A DNA stretch of 5,707 bases from an uncultured bacterium (GTDB lineage: Bacteria > Bacillota_I > Bacilli_A > RF39 > UBA660): contig CASEDN010000135.1 in assembly GCA_949286645.1 (NCBI GenBank), forward strand, positions 1 to 5,707, given 5' to 3'. Shown in pieces: positions 4,165 to 5,707 of the stretch. Numbering within the stretch: the stretch's first letter is position 1; every line of letters starts with the position of its first letter. A program made the position numbers and the translations under genes. Under the pieces are notes generated by a model. That model saw only the letters and a list, made by a program, of their open reading frames with translations. It was not told the origin of the DNA and ran no database searches.

Positions 4165-5281
4165 ATTTCTTAATCTCTCTTACTAAAAAGTCATCAGTCA
4201 TACCAGCGATAAAATCTATTACTTGTCTTTTTAGATTAGTAGATTCTATATATGATTTATCTTGATTATTTAAAAACACTTTATAAATAATACTCTCTTT
4301 ATTATTAGATTTAATATCTTCTAAATAAATATGATATAGTTTGTTAATTCCTACTTCATAATAATCTAATTCTTCTTTAGTCATAGAATATTTATAGATA
4401 TTTTCATTGTTAAATTTTTTTAGAGCAAATAGGGCATTATAGACCTTATCACTCATCTTAATATAAGATTTATCTATGCTTTCATTAATAATATCTAAGA
4501 CAATAGTATTAACAATATCTCTATTGTTATCACCTAATACATCTCTAATACTTTCTGGTATATCACTTCTTTTAAATCTATCTATCATAATAGCATCTTC
4601 AATGTCTCTACCAATATATCCTATAATATCACTAATTCTAACTACACAACCTTCTAAAGTCATAGGACGATAAGTTTTTGATTTCTTTAAGTCTTTATAA
4701 CTTTCATTATACTCCCTTAAAAACTCATCCTTATCCTTCTTCATTGGTTCATATATTGGACTTAACATCTCCCCATTATGAGTCATAATACCATCTAATG
4801 TTTGAAGGGTTAAATTAAGTCCTTTCCCATCAGTTGCTACATTCATATAATATCTTACTCCCTGAATATTATGAGCGAAATATTCTCCTAGTTCTTTAAT
4901 TGATAATCTATTTAATATCGCTTCCCCAGCATGTCCTAAAGGAGTATGACCAATATCATGACCTAGAGCAATAGCTTCTATTAAGTCTTCATTTAGGTTT
5001 AAAGCCCTACCTATTGTTCTAGCAATCTTACTAACTAATTGTACATGAGTAATTCTTGTACTGACATGATCATTAGAGTTTAAAGTATAAACTTGAGTCT
5101 TATTTAAGTATCTTGTATAAGATAAAGAGTGAATTATTCTATCTATATCATGAAAAAATGGAGGTCTAATATCTTCATTTTCCTCTTTAAACCTAATAGC
5201 ATCACTACTTTTAGTAGCATATTTACTTAAGTTTTTTTCTTTACTTAAAAAATTCTCTTTCGCTTTTTCAAAATTTTCCAT
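4157..5281 (-). CDS. dgt: HD-domain deoxynucleoside triphosphate triphosphohydrolase (dGTPase family)
   Basis: It hydrolyses dNTPs to deoxynucleoside plus triphosphate and so helps set dNTP pools. The family signature DIDRIIHSLSYTRYLNKTQV (residues 45-64) leads into the HD domain. Metal-binding positions are His79 (THVQ), His108-Asp109 (LGHDIGHTPLGH) and Asp218 (RISDIIGYIGRD), with the further conserved histidines His112 and His117. The C-terminal IDFIAGMTDDF is typical of this short bacterial subgroup. I prefer ATG 5281 (374 residues). A partial ribosome binding site, GGAAGAAGTGAT, lies suitably upstream, the start MENFEKAKENF agrees with the usual beginning of such proteins, and it falls 4 nt after the TGA of the preceding gene. 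ATG 5302 would add seven residues but has no ribosome binding site. The substrate range (dGTP or several dNTPs) cannot be told from sequence. It is the second gene of a tight three-gene cluster and ends TAG within the folD-like start. Confidence 0.9.
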   Translation of the reverse strand: MENFEKAKENFLSKEKNLSKYATKSSDAIRFKEENEDIRPPFFHDIDRIIHSLSYTRYLNKTQVYTLNSNDHVSTRITHVQLVSKIARTIGRALNLNEDLIEAIALGHDIGHTPLGHAGEAILNRLSIKELGEYFAHNIQGVRYYMNVATDGKGLNLTLQTLDGIMTHNGEMLSPIYEPMKKDKDEFLREYNESYKDLKKSKTYRPMTLEGCVVRISDIIGYIGRDIEDAIMIDRFKRSDIPESIRDVLGDNNRDIVNTIVLDIINESIDKSYIKMSDKVYNALFALKKFNNENIYKYSMTKEELDYYEVGINKLYHIYLEDIKSNNKESIIYKVFLNNQDKSYIESTNLKRQVIDFIAGMTDDFLVREIKKYE

Positions 5282-5285
5282 TAAA

Positions 5286-5654
5286 TCACTTCTTCCCGAC
5301 ATAGTACTTTTTAGTTTTTACTTTTCCTCTTCTCATCTTAACATAATTTTCAAAGTTATCTTTAACATAACTATCCCTATTAAAGGTATCATTAATTACT
5401 ACTCTATTTTCTTCAATAAAATCATCACAGTTTAGATACAAACATTCATCATAGTTAGTAATATTTAATCTATTACTTTCATCTCTTTCTGACCTCAATA
5501 TAACAAAATTATTAAAGCCATCTAGCTCCTGATAACCATTTTTAGTTTCAGATACTATTATCTTATCTAAAAACTTAAAATCAACCTCTCCACAAACAAA
5601 ATCCTCTGCAAGCATAACATAAACTGGAACCATATAATATTCTTTACTACCCAT
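5286..5654 (-). CDS. Hypothetical 122-residue protein upstream of the dNTPase
   Basis: A well-formed AAGGAG sits 8-9 nt before the ATG and the gene ends TGA only 4 nt before the dNTPase start, so it is a genuine, translationally coupled operon member. The protein begins MGSKEYYMVPVYVMLAEDFV and has no signal peptide or membrane segment. It is acidic through most of its length, with Cys21, Cys71 and Cys76, and ends in a strongly basic tail (KMRRGKVKTKKYYVGKK, residues 106-122) that could contact nucleic acid or nucleotides. I do not recognise a family. Its fixed position before dNTPase and FolD-like genes suggests a link with nucleotide or one-carbon metabolism, but this is inference from context alone. 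The 53 bp upstream, to the window edge, show no strong promoter, and an upstream gene may continue into this operon. Confidence 0.85.
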   Translation of the reverse strand: MGSKEYYMVPVYVMLAEDFVCGEVDFKFLDKIIVSETKNGYQELDGFNNFVILRSERDESNRLNITNYDECLYLNCDDFIEENRVVINDTFNRDSYVKDNFENYVKMRRGKVKTKKYYVGKK

Positions 5655-5707
5655 AACTACTTCTCCTTATTACTTATCTTAAAAGATTATTTAGCCTTTC
5701 TAATTAA

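Noticed and set aside
4476..4673. Plus-strand open frame opposite the dNTPase gene
   Set aside because: Antisense shadow with a Leu/Ser/Ile-rich translation and no ribosome binding site.
5687..5707. Possible C-terminal end (LIRKAK, stop) of another minus-strand gene at the right edge
   Set aside because: Only six codons are visible, too few to support a gene.
5660..5707. Promoter TTAGAA-16-TAAGAT before the 122-residue gene
   Set aside because: Matches of 3/6 and 4/6 are weak in this AT-rich context; the operon may start outside the window.

Overview
The window is AT-rich and read as a low-GC, anaerobic Gram-positive chromosome. The evidence is strong AGGAGG/GAGGTGAT ribosome binding sites, sigma-A-like promoters with extended -10 elements, and a Firmicutes-type gene set: TrmL, GreA, a short dNTPase and a two-iron superoxide reductase. 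The superoxide reductase points to an anaerobe or microaerophile, probably a gut-type Bacillota; the exact lineage cannot be fixed from this sequence. The standard bacterial code fits. The 5286 gene ends in TGA in a tight start/stop junction, and all tryptophans checked in intact genes are TGG.

Left part (1-1740): a truncated unknown gene (1-213, minus); a minus-strand unit in which a membrane-anchored thioredoxin-fold protein (861-1364) precedes the tRNA methyltransferase trmL (309-830); and, diverging from it, a 61-residue Gly/Pro/Tyr-rich small protein (1500-1685, plus). The intergenic space 1365-1499 holds opposed promoters. A hairpin at 1711-1740 ends both the small gene and greA, which arrives from the other side.

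Middle (1730-3025): greA (1730-2203, minus) has a good promoter and a leader beginning with a compact GGAA-loop hairpin. Upstream of it, 2350-3025 holds two broken genes on the minus strand. One is a small gene whose reading frame is restored by removing one unit of a four-copy tetranucleotide repeat and adding one A to an A6 tract. The other is an N-terminally truncated two-module protein with an in-frame TGA, directly behind the superoxide reductase gene. A 14-bp inverted repeat between them looks like the terminator of the right-hand operon.

Right part (2979-5707): a minus-strand operon runs unknown 122-residue protein -> HD-domain dNTP triphosphohydrolase -> FolD-like protein -> superoxide reductase. 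The first three genes are packed with a 4-nt gap and an 8-nt overlap. The superoxide reductase also has its own promoter inside the end of folD, with a weak PerR-box resemblance over its -10. The FolD-like protein is the most unusual intact protein here: it lacks the catalytic lysine and glutamine of the cyclohydrolase site. No new multi-gene system can be demonstrated. The best leads are this divergent FolD coupled to a dNTPase and an unknown protein, and the decayed cargo between dfx and greA.
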